Source of the DNA: Rhynchopus euleeides
Taxonomy: Eukaryota > Euglenozoa > Diplonemea > Diplonemida > Diplonemidae
Direction: 5' to 3'
DNA: 64,000 nt
Assembly (NCBI GenBank): GCA_963210315.1
Contig: OY723295.1
Location: forward strand, 248,001 to 312,000
A model generated the notes under the pieces. It was not told the DNA's origin. It saw nothing but the letters and a program-made list of their open reading frames with translations, and did not search any database. Shown in pieces: positions 42,567-54,444 of this stretch. Each line of letters starts with the position of its first letter. Position 1 is the first letter of the stretch. Position numbers and translations under genes: made by a program.

Positions 42567-44643
42567 TCAAAGAAGCGTCCGTTTTATCGACGTCCCGAAG
42601 GTTCGTATCCACGCCTGCATTGAAAGGATGTGTGTGTGTGCCATGCACCAACCAACCAGACAGCATACCATGCGGGACATGTTCGACCCTTCGTCGTCAT
42701 TCATGGAAGGCATCGCCGTCCCCTCCCAGTTGACCGCCCTCTGTGCATGGGGAGGAAGGTGTTGGGGAGGGCACATCCCCACAGCGGCATACCATATCTT
42801 TCGTGTATGTGTCGAACTCCTCCTCCGGCAGGAAGTCCTTGGGGTCCAGCACCTCCTCGTCTGTGATGAACGTCACCAACACGCTGCTGCGCGGGGCCTG
42901 AGGCGCCCTGCAGCACAGGCGGCACGCCACCGCCACACCCACCAGCAGGGCACACCCTGCCACCGCCGCCAGCACAATCCACATCGTCGTCCCTATGGGG
43001 CCCTCCTCCTCCGGCAGCCCACGCTCCTCCTGCAGCGGCAGCGTCTCTGTCGGCAGCCCCGACACCCCCGACACGCGCACCGTCGCACACACGCGCCTCT
43101 CCTTGCACCCTGCAGGGTCCGCTGTGGCACACACAGCTGAGATGGTGCCTCCCAGCCGCACTGCGCCACCCACCACATCCTGCAGGTCCTTTGGATGCAC
43201 CGCACACCCAGACAGCTGCACGCCACCACCCGCATCCCACACCTGCTTGCAGGCACAGGCGGGTTCCTCGGGGCTGCAGGCAGCCACACCGCCGCCCTGT
43301 GAGCACGCAGGTGTGCCTGGTGTGTCGGGGAATGCTGCGTCGAGCCGCTCGCATCCAAAGACTGTCGCCACGCCTTCCACGGTGACAGGGGTGCCGACAT
43401 ACGTCAGCGAGGCGGAGTAGCGTGTTGTCCACTCGGCATCGCACCGCGCAGGGGCAGCAGTCACGTTGGCAGACAGGGTTGCGGTGGCAGTCGGGTGGTC
43501 CGCCTCGCGTGTGGCGGTGGCGGTCTCGGTGGGGGTGGCGGACCCCAGGGTGGAGGTCCAGACAGTCGGGGTGAAGGTCACGGCGTTCACCTGTGTGAAG
43601 CCCACCGTGGCGCACACCCGCACCGCGTCGCGGCAGGCCACCGCGTCCACCACGGCACACACCGCGTGCACCGACACGTCGCCTGCGGCGCCCATTGCCG
43701 CAACGCGCTGCAGCACGCTCGTCGGCACGGCACAGCCTGCCTCTATATTACCTTCATATTCCCACGCCGTACGGCAGGCGCAGGCTGGGTCCTGCGGGAC
43801 GCAGGCAGACACGCCTCCGCCGGCGATGCCGCACACCGCGCCGCCACCTCCTGCCGTCACCCCCTGCGAGCCTGCGGCGCCGAAGGCGCTGCTGAGGCGC
43901 TCGCATCCCGACACCGCGGCGGTGCCGCGCAGCTCCACCACGCCGTGGGGTGTGCGCAGCGCGTAGGACACAGAGTCCTCCCAACTCGGGAGGCAGGGTG
44001 TGGCGGGTGTGCCGGGCAGCACCACGCGCAGCGAGGAGACTGTGCCGCACTGCCGCACCGCGTCGGCTGCGCTGGTGCAGGCCAGCGGGTCGGACACTCC
44101 GCAGACCGCAGAGAGGTTTGCCCCCGGAAGCAGGGCGCGCTGCAGCTCTGCTGTGGTGACGGCGCAACCTGAATAGGTATCACCATCCATCTCCCACATC
44201 GCGCTGCAGGCGCATGCCGAGTCTGAGGGCTCACAGGGAGTGATGGCGGCACTCCCGCCAGCCTCCCTGCACACCGCGCTATCGGGGAGGGACACCGCAA
44301 ACGACTCGTTGAGGAGCTCGCACCCGCTGAGCGACGCTGTGCCGTCGACAGCCGCCGCCCCCTCGGGCACCGCCAGCACCGCGCTGAACTCTGCAGACCA
44401 CTCCGCGGCGCACCCAGACAAGTTCCCCCCATCCGGCACCCCTACAGCCGCCGCGACCAGGGGGCTGACTGGAGAGTCCTGCAGCAGCAGCTCTGCTTGG
44501 CGGAGGAGCAGCTCGAGCGGGGTGGAGTGGGGGGAGGGGGGCGGGTGTGGAGGTGTGGCGAGAGGCGCGTCGGCCTGCAGGCGGGCAGGCGCAGCGCATG
44601 CGAGCAGCGCGGCTGTGAGTTGGAAAACTGTGCTGCGCGGCAT
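42567..44643 (-). CDS. Type I membrane protein with three Cys-rich repeats; three exons with 52- and 54-bp introns
   Basis: Exons: 44643-42793 (617 codons), 42740-42669 (24 codons), 42614-42567 (15 codons plus stop); 656 residues. Both introns start GTATGC directly after an ATG codon, end CAG and are phase 0. Reading straight through the first intron would also stay open, but the spliced tail (RAVNWEGTAMPSMNDDEGSN and on) looks more protein-like. Residues 1-20 are a signal peptide. Three homologous modules lie at about 78-202, 217-346 and 401-521, each with GCE-L, a PACAC..W pair, GCAV..LQ, SAVC and C.TV cysteines. A Thr-rich stalk sits at 355-395. A membrane helix (MWIVLAAVAGCALLVGVAVA) is at 554-573, followed by an acidic cytosolic tail. 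Probably a surface receptor or adhesin; the family is unknown to me. Confidence 0.8.
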
Positions 44644-44856
44644 TGAGAAATACAGGCGGGGGGAAAGGGAAGGGAAAGGGCTGCGAGGGCTGGGGTACAA
44701 AGAAGAATGCAGAATGGGTTGATCCACTGTATGAGATGGGGAGGGGGGAGGGGGGAAGAAAAGGAGGAAGAAACAATGGTTGGACAGTTGGATCTCCTTG
44801 TGTCTGAGAAGGGGTGGGATCGCGCGTCCACCTGGCAGGCTAGCCCATGCAGCAGT

Positions 44857-45579
44857 CACGGTGGGATCTTGTAAATTTTACATGTATAACTACAAGTATA
44901 TACATGTATTATACATGTATAATACTTGCATGTCAACTATTATACATGTATAATACATGTATATGCCTGAAATATACATGTAAAATACATGTATATCAAG
45001 TAAAAATACAAGTATAATACTTGCATGTCAACTATTATACTTGTATTTTTACTTGATATACATGTATTTTACATGTATATTTCAGGCATTTACATGTATT
45101 TTACATGTATAATACTTGTCATGCAAGTATTATACATGTAAAATACTTGCATGACAAGTAAAATACATGTATAATACTTGCATGACAAGTAAAATACTTG
45201 CATGCAAGTAAAATACATGTATTTTACTTGCATGCAAGTATTTTACTTGTCATGCAAGTATTATACATGTATTTTACTTGTCATGCAAGTATTTTACATG
45301 TATAATACTTGCATGACAAGTATTATACATGTAAAATACATGTAAATGCCTGAAATATACATGTAAAATACATGTATATCAAGTAAAAATACAAGTATAA
45401 TAGTTGACATGCAAGTATTATACTTGTATTTTTACTTGATATACATGTATTTTACATGTATATTTCAGGCATATACATGTATTATACATGTATAATAGTT
45501 GACATGCAAGTATTATACATGTATAATACATGTATTATACTTGTAGTTATACATGTAAAATTTACAAGATCCCACCGTG
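44857..45579. repeat. 723-bp nested AT-rich palindrome
   Basis: CACGGTGGGATCTTGTAAAT at the left is matched in inverse at the right end (ATTTACAAGATCCCACCGTG), and the arms stay complementary to the centre, near 45218, with only rare changes. The whole is built from a few words (TACATGTA, ATAATAC, ACTTGCATG, CAAGTA). Each arm contains its own 125-bp palindrome (44964-45088 and 45347-45471, TGCCTGAAATATAC to its inverse). It stands out in GC-rich DNA, about 210 bp upstream of the type I membrane protein gene. No coding content. Confidence 0.95.
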
Positions 45580-48500
45580 GTGGGGACTGGGGGGGGGGGG
45601 GGGGGGGGGAGTCGGCGATGGCTCGGTGCGTGGCACTGTGTGTGCTTTGTCAAACCTTCGATACAAAGGTAAGACAAATCACCCCGACACCCTGGCAGGG
45701 GTGGGTATGGCGGCCTGTGTGGAGGTTATGTGTGTGTGGGATGAGGGGTGGGCGTGAAGCGCAAGGAACACATCATGCTGTCGCGGCGGTAGGGCAACTG
45801 ATCTGCGGGAGTGGGGTGGGGGGACCGGCGGCATTCCATTCGCTGCAACTGCTGCAACTCACACACACACTTTCAGTTTTTTCTCTGTTGTTTTGGACGG
45901 ATTTTTTTTCTTTTGGGCCTTCGGGGGGGTGCACACCCATGTCCCTTATAAATATACCTTTTTGTTCTGTTGGCATCGGCGCAGGAGATATGAAGGGAGG
46001 AAAACAAAAACAAACAGCGCGGCATGCCACAACTCCCGAGGGGCACACGCTGCAAAACGTTTATTTTTGAAGCCAACAAACGCCGAGCCGTGAAGCGTAT
46101 ATCCCCCCCGCCCCCGGCGGATGAGCGACATTGTGCATGTCACACAACCTGCCTCCATCCCCTGTGTCCCCACCCCCCACACCTCAGGCCAGGTGTTGTC
46201 GTGGTACGGTGCCTTCAGCGATTTGAACAAATCTTGGCCGCCGCCACCAAGCCACCGATTTTTTTTCTCGGGTTCTTCCATAAAGAGAGGGAGCGGGGTT
46301 TAGCTGGGGTATGGCGTGTGGTGTGTATGCAGGCGCGTATAGACAGTGGGCGGAGATTCGCATCAAGAGCACTGTGGCAATTCACCGGGAATTGAGGCAA
46401 TAGCCCCGATGACATGCAGCACCACTGCCACACGCACATACACACTCTGCTCACTTTTGATTTGCTTTGAACTTGCCCATCGGTCGACCACCGGAGGGGG
46501 AGGGACCCGGTGTGATGAGGCCTTCGACAGGAAACCTTGAGGGGGGCTTGGGCCCCCAAGCCTCGACCTCCACACTCAGTTATGTTTGAACGGGGGGGTT
46601 TTGACGATTTTGAACAGTCCCTTTTGTTTCATAGCAGGCCGTCACCGGGGGGGTGAAATCTGGTGCCACTCCCCTTCCGACTGCCTTCAGACAGCAATAC
46701 CCCGCAGGAGGGGTTGATCTTCGCTCGTCTAGATCATAAGCTGGCCGGTTTCCTTGAACCATCTTTCGCGAATACGGCGCACGAGTTGCGGATCTAAACA
46801 TCTCATTTCAACACCCCCGCCCCGCCCACAGGGACAGGGTGATTGGGGGGGGAGGGTCCATGGGGTAGCTGCCCACCCATTCGCTGATGTGAACATAGTG
46901 GAGAGGCAATAAATAGGGCTGTGTTTGCCGATGTCACCCCAAACAACACACAGCTACCATATGACGAACAGAACAGGAAGGGGGGGGTGGTGGTGGTGGC
47001 TGGAAAGACTTTTTGAAGACTTTTCGAAGAAGAAATAACTCTTGAGGGAACAGAGAGCGTGTGCCTCTCGCGTGCCGTTTTTGTTTTTTTTGCTTTGGTT
47101 GGGCGCTTGCGTCGGCTGGCGCTTCAGGCAAGCGGGGGGAATAGATGGGCTTCGCTCTTGTCAACCCCCCCCCCCCCGTCCCACCATTCCAACCCCATCG
47201 TGCCTCGTCTGGTGACACTTTGTAGGAAATTCTGGCTGTGCAAGCCCCCCCCCCCTCCCCTCCACCTTCGCGCTCTCTGCTGCCAAATCTGTGTCAGATT
47301 GTGGCAGGCATCTAAATCGATCGAAGGGGTGCATAGGGGAGAGGGGTGTTGGTATAAAAGCTCGAAGCGCCTGCTCGTTTTGTTTTCATTGTTCAAACGA
47401 AAAAAAAACCGTTCAAAATAATCGATCGGTGCGGAATAGGAGGGGGGAAAATATGTAGAAGTGGATACTCCAAACATCAGGGGGCATGTGTGCAGCAGTG
47501 CCCGTGGGGGCACCGTGACACAGATCCCCCTTCGAGACGGTGGAGGGTCGCATTCGCATCAAGAGCAGATGATCGGTGTGCTCGACACGACAACAAAAAT
47601 ATTCACGTGTGTCCGAGAGGGTGTGTACTGTTCACGTTTCTGCACAATAGAGCGAAAGCAGAGCGGCTACTACGTTACGACAGTGGGTTGGCTCCTGCAC
47701 GGATCGTGGGGCCCACCCTGTGAGAATGTGTGTGTGTGTGTACAGGGGGTGCGCAGGGGGGGTGCAGGGGGTTCTTAAGAAAACCCCTCCTCCCCCCTTC
47801 AAACGAAGCGTCACAACACCGCAACACCGTTCGGTCGCAACCGCACCCATCAGCCTGTGTGTCATTTGTTTGACTGATTCTACACGGAAGAGAAGAGGAA
47901 TCGCGCTGGGGGGGGGGGGGGGGCTGGGAAAAAAATCTGAGGCATTTCGGGTTCGATCGCAGGAACACACGCCATGAGGCAGACGGCCTTCGCTGGGGAG
48001 GCCCAGAAACAAAGACGTGAGTCTGGATCCGCACTCCCTGGGTTGGGGGGAGTGCCCCGACCTTAGGGCAGCCTCGTGTCAAATATATCGCAGTGTTGCA
48101 AAGAAGATATCCCCACCCCCGACCTCTGCAAAAGACAACCTGCTGCGGGCTTGGCTTGCAGAGGTTGCGGGCCTTGTCACAGCACCAGAGGCCACGGCTC
48201 TCGATGCTGTGCAACCCAGTGCTGAAGAAAACAGCATGCGATGTGTCAACTTTGTGTGGAGCCGCTCATCGTGAGGGATAAGCAGGGGTCTGGCCTTTGG
48301 TCTGGCAGACTGGGGACAGCGCGGATCGGGTATTGCCTTGAGCGGGTTGAGATATTTTTTTACGCCCCCCTCCCCCCCACCTCCGCGCAGTTCCATCACA
48401 AGCGGGCAGCAAAAAACACGGCGAACTATGTGTGCAGGTTTTCTGAGCGGAGAAGAGAACGAAGACCACCCAAAGCAAGCTAAACGAAGCTCCTTTGATG

Positions 48501-48744
48501 ATCTCCTCTCGGCATGCTCTACACGGATCCAGAAACCTTCACACGCTGTGTGTGTGTGTGGAGGAGATAGTCGAAGGAGGGGGGCAAAACCAACAGGTGT
48601 GGTGTTGTGGGTATGGGTGACTCACTCACAGTGCTCCCAACACGGCGCGAACGCACGTCGCTGTTTTTTTTGTGTCAAGAATTAGCTCAACCCACCGCAA
48701 CCCCCCCTGCCTCACCTTCGGGCAAGGCGAGAGGAGGGCTGTCA

Positions 48745-48822
48745 GCGGGGGTGGGGGTGGTTTGACAGTCGAGAGTGAATGGAAAAAGCAACTCATCCAG
48801 CACATTCTTGCTATGTTAGTCC
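48745..48822 (+). repeat. Dispersed repeat TTGACAGTCGAGAGTGAATG, copy b
   Basis: Matches copy a at 23598 over about 70 bp, including the G-rich lead and CAGCACATTCTTGC. Confidence 0.65.
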
Positions 48823-48861
48823 TTGAACGATTTGAACGATTTGAACGATTTTTTGGCCGTG

Positions 48862-48896
48862 CTCGTAGCATTCCCCGTTGAGGGGAATGCTACGAG
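48862..48896. repeat. Perfect 15-bp hairpin
   Basis: CTCGTAGCATTCCCC, loop GTTGA, GGGGAATGCTACGAG. It is preceded by three tandem TTGAACGATT units and a T-run. Possible structured RNA or terminator-like element; function unknown. Confidence 0.7.
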
Positions 48897-49778
48897 ATCC
48901 TTTTTGTAGTTCTGATTGTGTCTCAGCGGGGTGGGGGGAAGCTGACAGCGCATAACCAAACCCAAATGAACAATCATGCGTCCGTCATTTGTGCGGGGGA
49001 GTCGTTGTTATCTAGATAGGGCCATACGGCTCACCCTTTCATGAGCAGGCTCAATAGGCCATTGCGAGCTGCTTTGAGGGGGGGGTAGGGGAGTCGCACC
49101 ATTCGTGCCAAAAAAAACCCCCCCCAACCAAAAGGTTGTTGCTTTGGAAGAGGAAAATCGGGGGGGTGGCGATGGGAGATATCTGATTTGGTGGATGGGA
49201 GAGAGAGAGAGAGAAAGAAAGGCGACTGCACAAAATAATAGGAGGAGCTGAGGAGGGGGTAATATGAACAATCTTAAGAACAAAGATAGGGGGGGATGAG
49301 GGGGGGAGGGGATAACAATAAGAACTGACAAACAACTGACCACAAGAAGAAGGCAACGAAGATGACAGGGCGAGAAAGAATCAAACGGCTGGGGGTATGG
49401 GGACGGACGCGGGTGAGGAGAGAGAGAACAGACCACCACCACCACCACCACCACCCCACCCCCTTGTGCCTGGGGTACGCTTTCCCCAGCTCTCTCCCCT
49501 TGACCCTGGCCGTGGTGATTCCCTGGGGAGGCCTACCAGGTGGGAGGATGGCCCATGTCCCCATAAGAAATTCCGCCGAAATTGCAACGAGAAAGCGCCC
49601 CCCCCCTCATCTTGCCGGTTTGCCTTGGCTGAGCGCCTGCGTTGCTGGAGCTTCAAATAGCAACACGCCAGCAGGCACGGCTGCCAAGTGCTCGAGAGAG
49701 TGTTGCGCGAGATTCTCTTCGCAACGCTTTGACATTGCGCCCAAATAGAGAAGAGTTGCATATCTTATTTGCATAGAC

Positions 49779-51881
49779 CATGAATCTGCCCCGTTAACGG
49801 CTACCGGGTATTACCGGGTCGAAAAACGGGTATTACCGGGTCCGGTAATACCCGTTTGCCCGGTAATACCCGGTAATACCCGGTTATAGCCCGGTAGCGC
49901 TACCGGGGATTTTCCATGGGAATTTCCCTTTGTTTTTGGGTTGATTCCCTTCCCCTTAGCAGTGTGTTGTGGTCGACATTGGATTCTATGGCGCATGGGG
50001 TGATCGAAAGCCGGGTTCCGCAGTTCACGTCTGGTTTGTGTGGCTCACTGCAGACTTTTCGAGTTTCGCAGCAATGCTGACTACTGCACGGTGCCCACAC
50101 ACCACCTGAGCCCTTCCAGAGCCGGCGGTGTCGTCAGATCAGGCAGTCGATCACACGCGTAATGAGACAGGCGTGATCATAGGACCACCTTCCTCTCCCA
50201 AAGTCTGCGAGCCCCATTCCATTGGGGGGCAGTGACTGCCTGGGCCAACAGGGTCTTGGGGCAGGCACATTCTGAACCAATGAAGGTTCCATCACAGAGA
50301 GGGCACTGTTCCCGTAGCTTCCATCATTTAAGGACCTTGGCTCAGAAATGCAGAAACGGTGCGTCACCAAATGGTTGCAAAGTGGCACAGAGCGAAGGGC
50401 TCCTCGTTTTCAATGATCGATCCTTCGTTCAGGGAAGCCATCTTCTCTTACCCCAGGCTCGAGTGGTCACGCCAGCTCCGTTATTCGGTCACATCGCTCT
50501 GCTGGCTGGGTGCTTGTCGCAACACATACCTGCGAGCAGCCAACGAGCATTATGGTACCGAGAGATGCTTCTTGGCGTGGCCGGGCTTGTGGTTCCTACC
50601 ACAACAGGTCACAGTACGGTGAGCGGACTTGCTATATTTGCTGGGGTGGCTTCAACACGGGCTCGCCACTGGACTGCCCTCGGGCCAAGGTGGATAATCG
50701 CACCTGCCTTCGGGACGCTGAGTATCCGCCCCGTGTATGATGAGCGGAAGCTAACCAGCCTGCAGTCGACCCACGTGGTGGCCTGACGACTCCCAGACAA
50801 CGGCTGGTTTGGGCAGGTGGACGGGAAGAGCTGGTTCTGGAGTTGTGGTGTCGACACGTTTCCATTTTGAGAAATTCTCTGTGATACGCTCCACAACAAG
50901 ACGCCCATTCCCATGTGAAGCCTCTCTGGCGACACCCTTGACAAGAGCACCTGGCACTCTGTACAGGACCTGCAGCTAAGATCCGGGCTGGTGCGGCAAG
51001 GTATTTGAGCGACCCCTTACGATATGATGCAATCCAGAGAAGTCCCAGCAAAACGTGGATTCGACCAGGCCCTCAATATGCACGAGTTGCGCCTGCTTCT
51101 TGTCATCTTGCCTGGCTACTGGTCCCTCTGATAAATCATCAGCTTGGTTCGAGTCGGGACAAGTCATGATGCATGCTTCAAAGAACTTAGCCTCGTGGAC
51201 GGCCTGTTGTGTGACGACACGCTCTGCCTCCGTGGAAGCGGACGAGGCCATGAAGTGCATTGAAGAGGGAGGGAGAGGAGGCAACACACGGAGGACACAG
51301 GCACAGACAGGGGGGTGTGTGTCCCTCATAGATCTTGGTTGAACGAACAGGTGTTGGAATCAGGGCCTGGGCTCATTATCTCGACCTTTGTTTGTGTAAT
51401 CATCGGGGCACGCCACGCCAACACAGCCCCCCACCGCCATGCCGCAAAGCCTGCCTCATAGATCTTGGTTGTACTGAACGTGGGTGTTCCCCAGCCGTTC
51501 CCACTCCCAGTGTTCCCAGGGCCGCCCCTGTGAGGGGTGGGCCAGGAGGGGCTGCAGAGGCTGGCCTTCAGAATAACGCAGGGGGGTCACCTAACACCTG
51601 ACATTACCCCCGCGCACCTTCCCTTGGACTGCCAGACGGAAGATCACCAGAACCCTGCAGTTGATTCACTGCGACACCCCACGAACCATCCCTGTACCAA
51701 GGAAATTCCCACGGAAAATCCCCGGTAATACGAAAACGGGTATTACCGGACCCGGTAATACCCCCGATTTTACCCGGTAATACCCGTTTTTGACCCGGTA
51801 ATACCCGGTAATCGAGGCCGATTACCGGGTTTCCGGTAATACCCGGTAATACCGGTTACCCGTTAACGGGGCAGATTCATG
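49779..51881. mobile_element. 2.1-kb inverted-repeat element with CCGGTAATACCCGG subterminal arrays
   Basis: Starts CATGAATCTGCCCCGTTAAC and ends with its inverse. Target duplication ATAGAC (6 bp) at 49773-49778 and 51882-51887. Within ~130 to 170 bp of each end are many direct and inverted GGTAATACCCGG units, then GGGGATTTTCC[A/G]TGGGAATTTCC in inverse orientation on the two sides. The interior has no intact gene. The minus strand holds coding-like pieces broken by stops (for example about 50750-50957, VVERITENFSKWKRVDTTT), possibly a decayed transposase. Six-base duplications are unusual; I cannot assign the superfamily. Confidence 0.85.
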
Positions 51882-51887
51882 ATAGAC

Positions 51888-53562
51888 ACTGACAGGGTGC
51901 CCTGCTGCAGCAAAATACACACCCGAACACCCTGCCCCCTGGAGCCTGGGGCTGTGGGTAGTTCGAGCAAGCAGGCCTCGCAGCCAAATCTGTCCAAATG
52001 CAGGCAGTGTGTCGCGAGATGACTCCGGGGGTGGTGGTGGTGGGTGCGCAGTGGGGGTACTGCGGAGAAGAAGGTCTGGGAGGGAGGGCCTTGGCGATAT
52101 TCCTTATTGTCTCGGCATGTTCTGTGGTGAAGCTGCCCGTTTGGGCTGAGGTGTTCGGGAAATCGCCTCAAAGGAAATGTGCGAGGGGGTGGTGCTCCAC
52201 CCCCCCCCCCCCACTGCGATGCACATCCGGAGCTGTTCGTGCAATATGAAGGCCTTTCTTTTTGGCAGACACGCCCGGGAATAAAAAGCACACACACGTG
52301 AATCCTTTTTACAGCAGTGTAGATCACACCGAGCATCACAAATGCTCTTGGTGATGATCTCCACTATACAAACACAGGCGAATTATTTTTTTTGCAGCAA
52401 TGCAAAACACACTGAGACCGTGCTCATGATGTGAAGTTTGCATTGCACTGCACACTGAACTTAGAATCTCAAAACTCAACCTCATGAAGCAAAAGGCAGG
52501 CAGCTTCACTGTTCAGTGAGCACAGCCGGCACCTGCAACCCAAAGCTTCTTCATCGACAGTGATGGGAGGGGTGGGGGATGCTGGGGAAGAGGCAGGCGG
52601 ACACCCCACCTCCCCCCCACACCCCCCCCCCCCTCACACGTGCACCCAAGCCGCGGCCACCACCGCGAATGTTCTCTCGTTGCCTTTTTTGTTTGGAGGG
52701 AGCCTAATTCAGGAATTTTCACTGCCACACCGCAGTTTTAGGAACCCCGCGGTGCATTTGAACCTTCCCCTGAGATTGACATAGTTCTTATGTAACTCTT
52801 CTTCGTGGAGGAGCTTCCGAACATTTTTTTGGCCGTGTCGCAGCGCGTCCCCCTCGGTGAGAGGGTTCACTGTTTGGTGTTCTCCTGGTGGGAAGTGCGG
52901 AAGGAGCTTCTCTTCAGAGAGACCATGATGGACGATTTGAATGCCTTCTGGCCTGGTGCCTCCTGGTTGGAAGAACCCGTTTGGGTTTCCCGCTGTGTGT
53001 CCCGCAATTCCCGATCCCATTTGTTAGGCATCCTACCCCTTTCGCAACACCACGGATAGTCAGGTTCACTAGATGCAGAGTTCGCGCATTATAGAACGAG
53101 GGGGGGCTACCGCCACCACCGCCACCACCACCACCACCACCCACACCCTGAGAGCACCGGGAGTGGGTGGGGGGGGAGACAGGCGGCAGTGGTGCGTTTC
53201 CACGTTTTTTTGTGGGGGGGGGGGGAAAACGCCAAAAAGAAACTGTTTTGCCGGGGAAAAAATAAACTCGCCGGATCATGAAAAAAATACTTCCCATCAC
53301 CCACCCCCCCTCCCCCTCATAGGTGTGGGAGAATTGACCACGGCGTGTTGACCCCACCAACAGCTTGACGTTCGACGCGCATATTGAGACCATAGAGTAC
53401 TTCGCACACATATTGAACGTTTTGAATGACATCACTGAGAGTGGGGGTGGAGTGGGGAGTGAAGTGAAGAGGTACGGCACAGGGGGGGAAAAAAACCCCC
53501 CCCCCACCACCACCACCACCACCTCCCTTCACTTCGTTATGCAGGTTGTGTCCTTCATTGAA
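51888..53562. other. 1.7-kb gene-free spacer
   Basis: C-runs near 52200 and 52620, G-run near 53213, CCACCA microsatellite near 53110-53140 and CCTTCACTTCGTTATGCAGG at 53527, related to the flank of the 864-bp element copy I. No gene recognised. Confidence 0.4.
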
Positions 53563-53899
53563 CTGGGGAGGCAGGCCTGTCGCTAACTTTTCGATTTTGG
53601 AGATTTGGTGGGTTGACGCTCCTGTTTTGGGGGGGGATCAGGGGGGAAAACACTAGGGGTCAATTTTTCTCGCGCGCGCTTCGCGCGCGCTCGTGTTGTT
53701 GCCAAATTTTCCCATCGGTGGACCACTAGGTGGGCACGGTGTGAGGCGCTGGGTTCCTTCCGTGGTTCCTCTCCCGCTCGCGCCGTCGGGTGCCGGAGGA
53801 AACCAAAAAATGGCTTTCGGGACCATGATTTCGACGCTGCCCCCTGATATGCCACGGCCGTCAAAGCGCAAGGACTTGGTTACTAGACGGGCACGCGAG

Positions 53900-53961
53900 A
53901 TAGGGGGGCTGGGGGGCAGAGCCCCCCAGCCGCCGGAGGCCACGGTAGTGAACATCTGTTC
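53900..53961 (+). repeat. GC cassette copy 9
   Basis: Counterpart of copy 5; lead changed to ATAGGGGGGCTGG. Confidence 0.9.
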
Positions 53962-54072
53962 ATTGTGGGCGTACAGATTCTGTGTGAGTTGGCTGTGTCC
54001 CCCTGAGGCGACTGGAGTGGTTGGATTCCCTGACCCGGTGGGAATCGAATGACTTGAGTACGAGACACACGC

Positions 54073-54136
54073 CACAGGGGGGTCTGGGGGGCGGAGCCCC
54101 CCAGCCGCCGGAGGCCACGGTAGTGATCATCTGTTC
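54073..54136 (+). repeat. GC cassette copy 10
   Basis: Counterpart of copy 6, with tail GATCATCTGTTC. Confidence 0.9.
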
Positions 54137-54444
54137 CTGCAAAACCATACTCTCTTCGACGTCGACCCAGTGAAAGTGGGTTGACGCTTGGTCGACGCTT
54201 GGTGAGCGTCGACCCAGTGTAACCGGGTCAACGCTAGGTTAGCGTCGACCCAGTGTAATAAATGGGTTGACGCTTGGTCCAGGCTTGAATGGCAACCCAG
54301 TTCCACTGGGTCGACGCTCCAAGCCTCGACCAAGCGTCAACCCAGTCCACTGGGTCGACGCTGGGTCGACGCTTTTTTATGGGGGGGGAAACCCAAAATC
54401 ACTGGGTCGACGGTCGACGCTTAGCGACATGCCTGCTGGGGAGG

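Larger units (their letters stand above)
45580..49772. other. 4.2-kb gene-free stretch
   Basis: G-run at about 45589-45609, C-run at 47166-47178, G-run at about 47910-47922, repeated TTGAACGATT at 48820-48850. A ~50-codon plus-strand open piece at 48115-48274 (NLLRAWLAEVAGLVTAPEAT) looks coding-like but has no identifiable start or family. Confidence 0.4.
53572..54435. mobile_element. 864-bp non-autonomous element, copy II
   Basis: Same length and ends as copy I (22715-23578). Target duplication CTGGGGAGG at 53563-53571 and 54436-54444. Only scattered substitutions separate the copies, so at least one insertion is recent. Contains cassettes at 53900 and 54073 and the same block of GTCGAC-based repeats. 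Confidence 0.92.

Noticed and set aside
53572..54435. Segmental duplication explanation for the 864-bp repeat
   Set aside because: Both copies end at inverted terminal sequences and have different perfect target duplications, so they are independent insertions.
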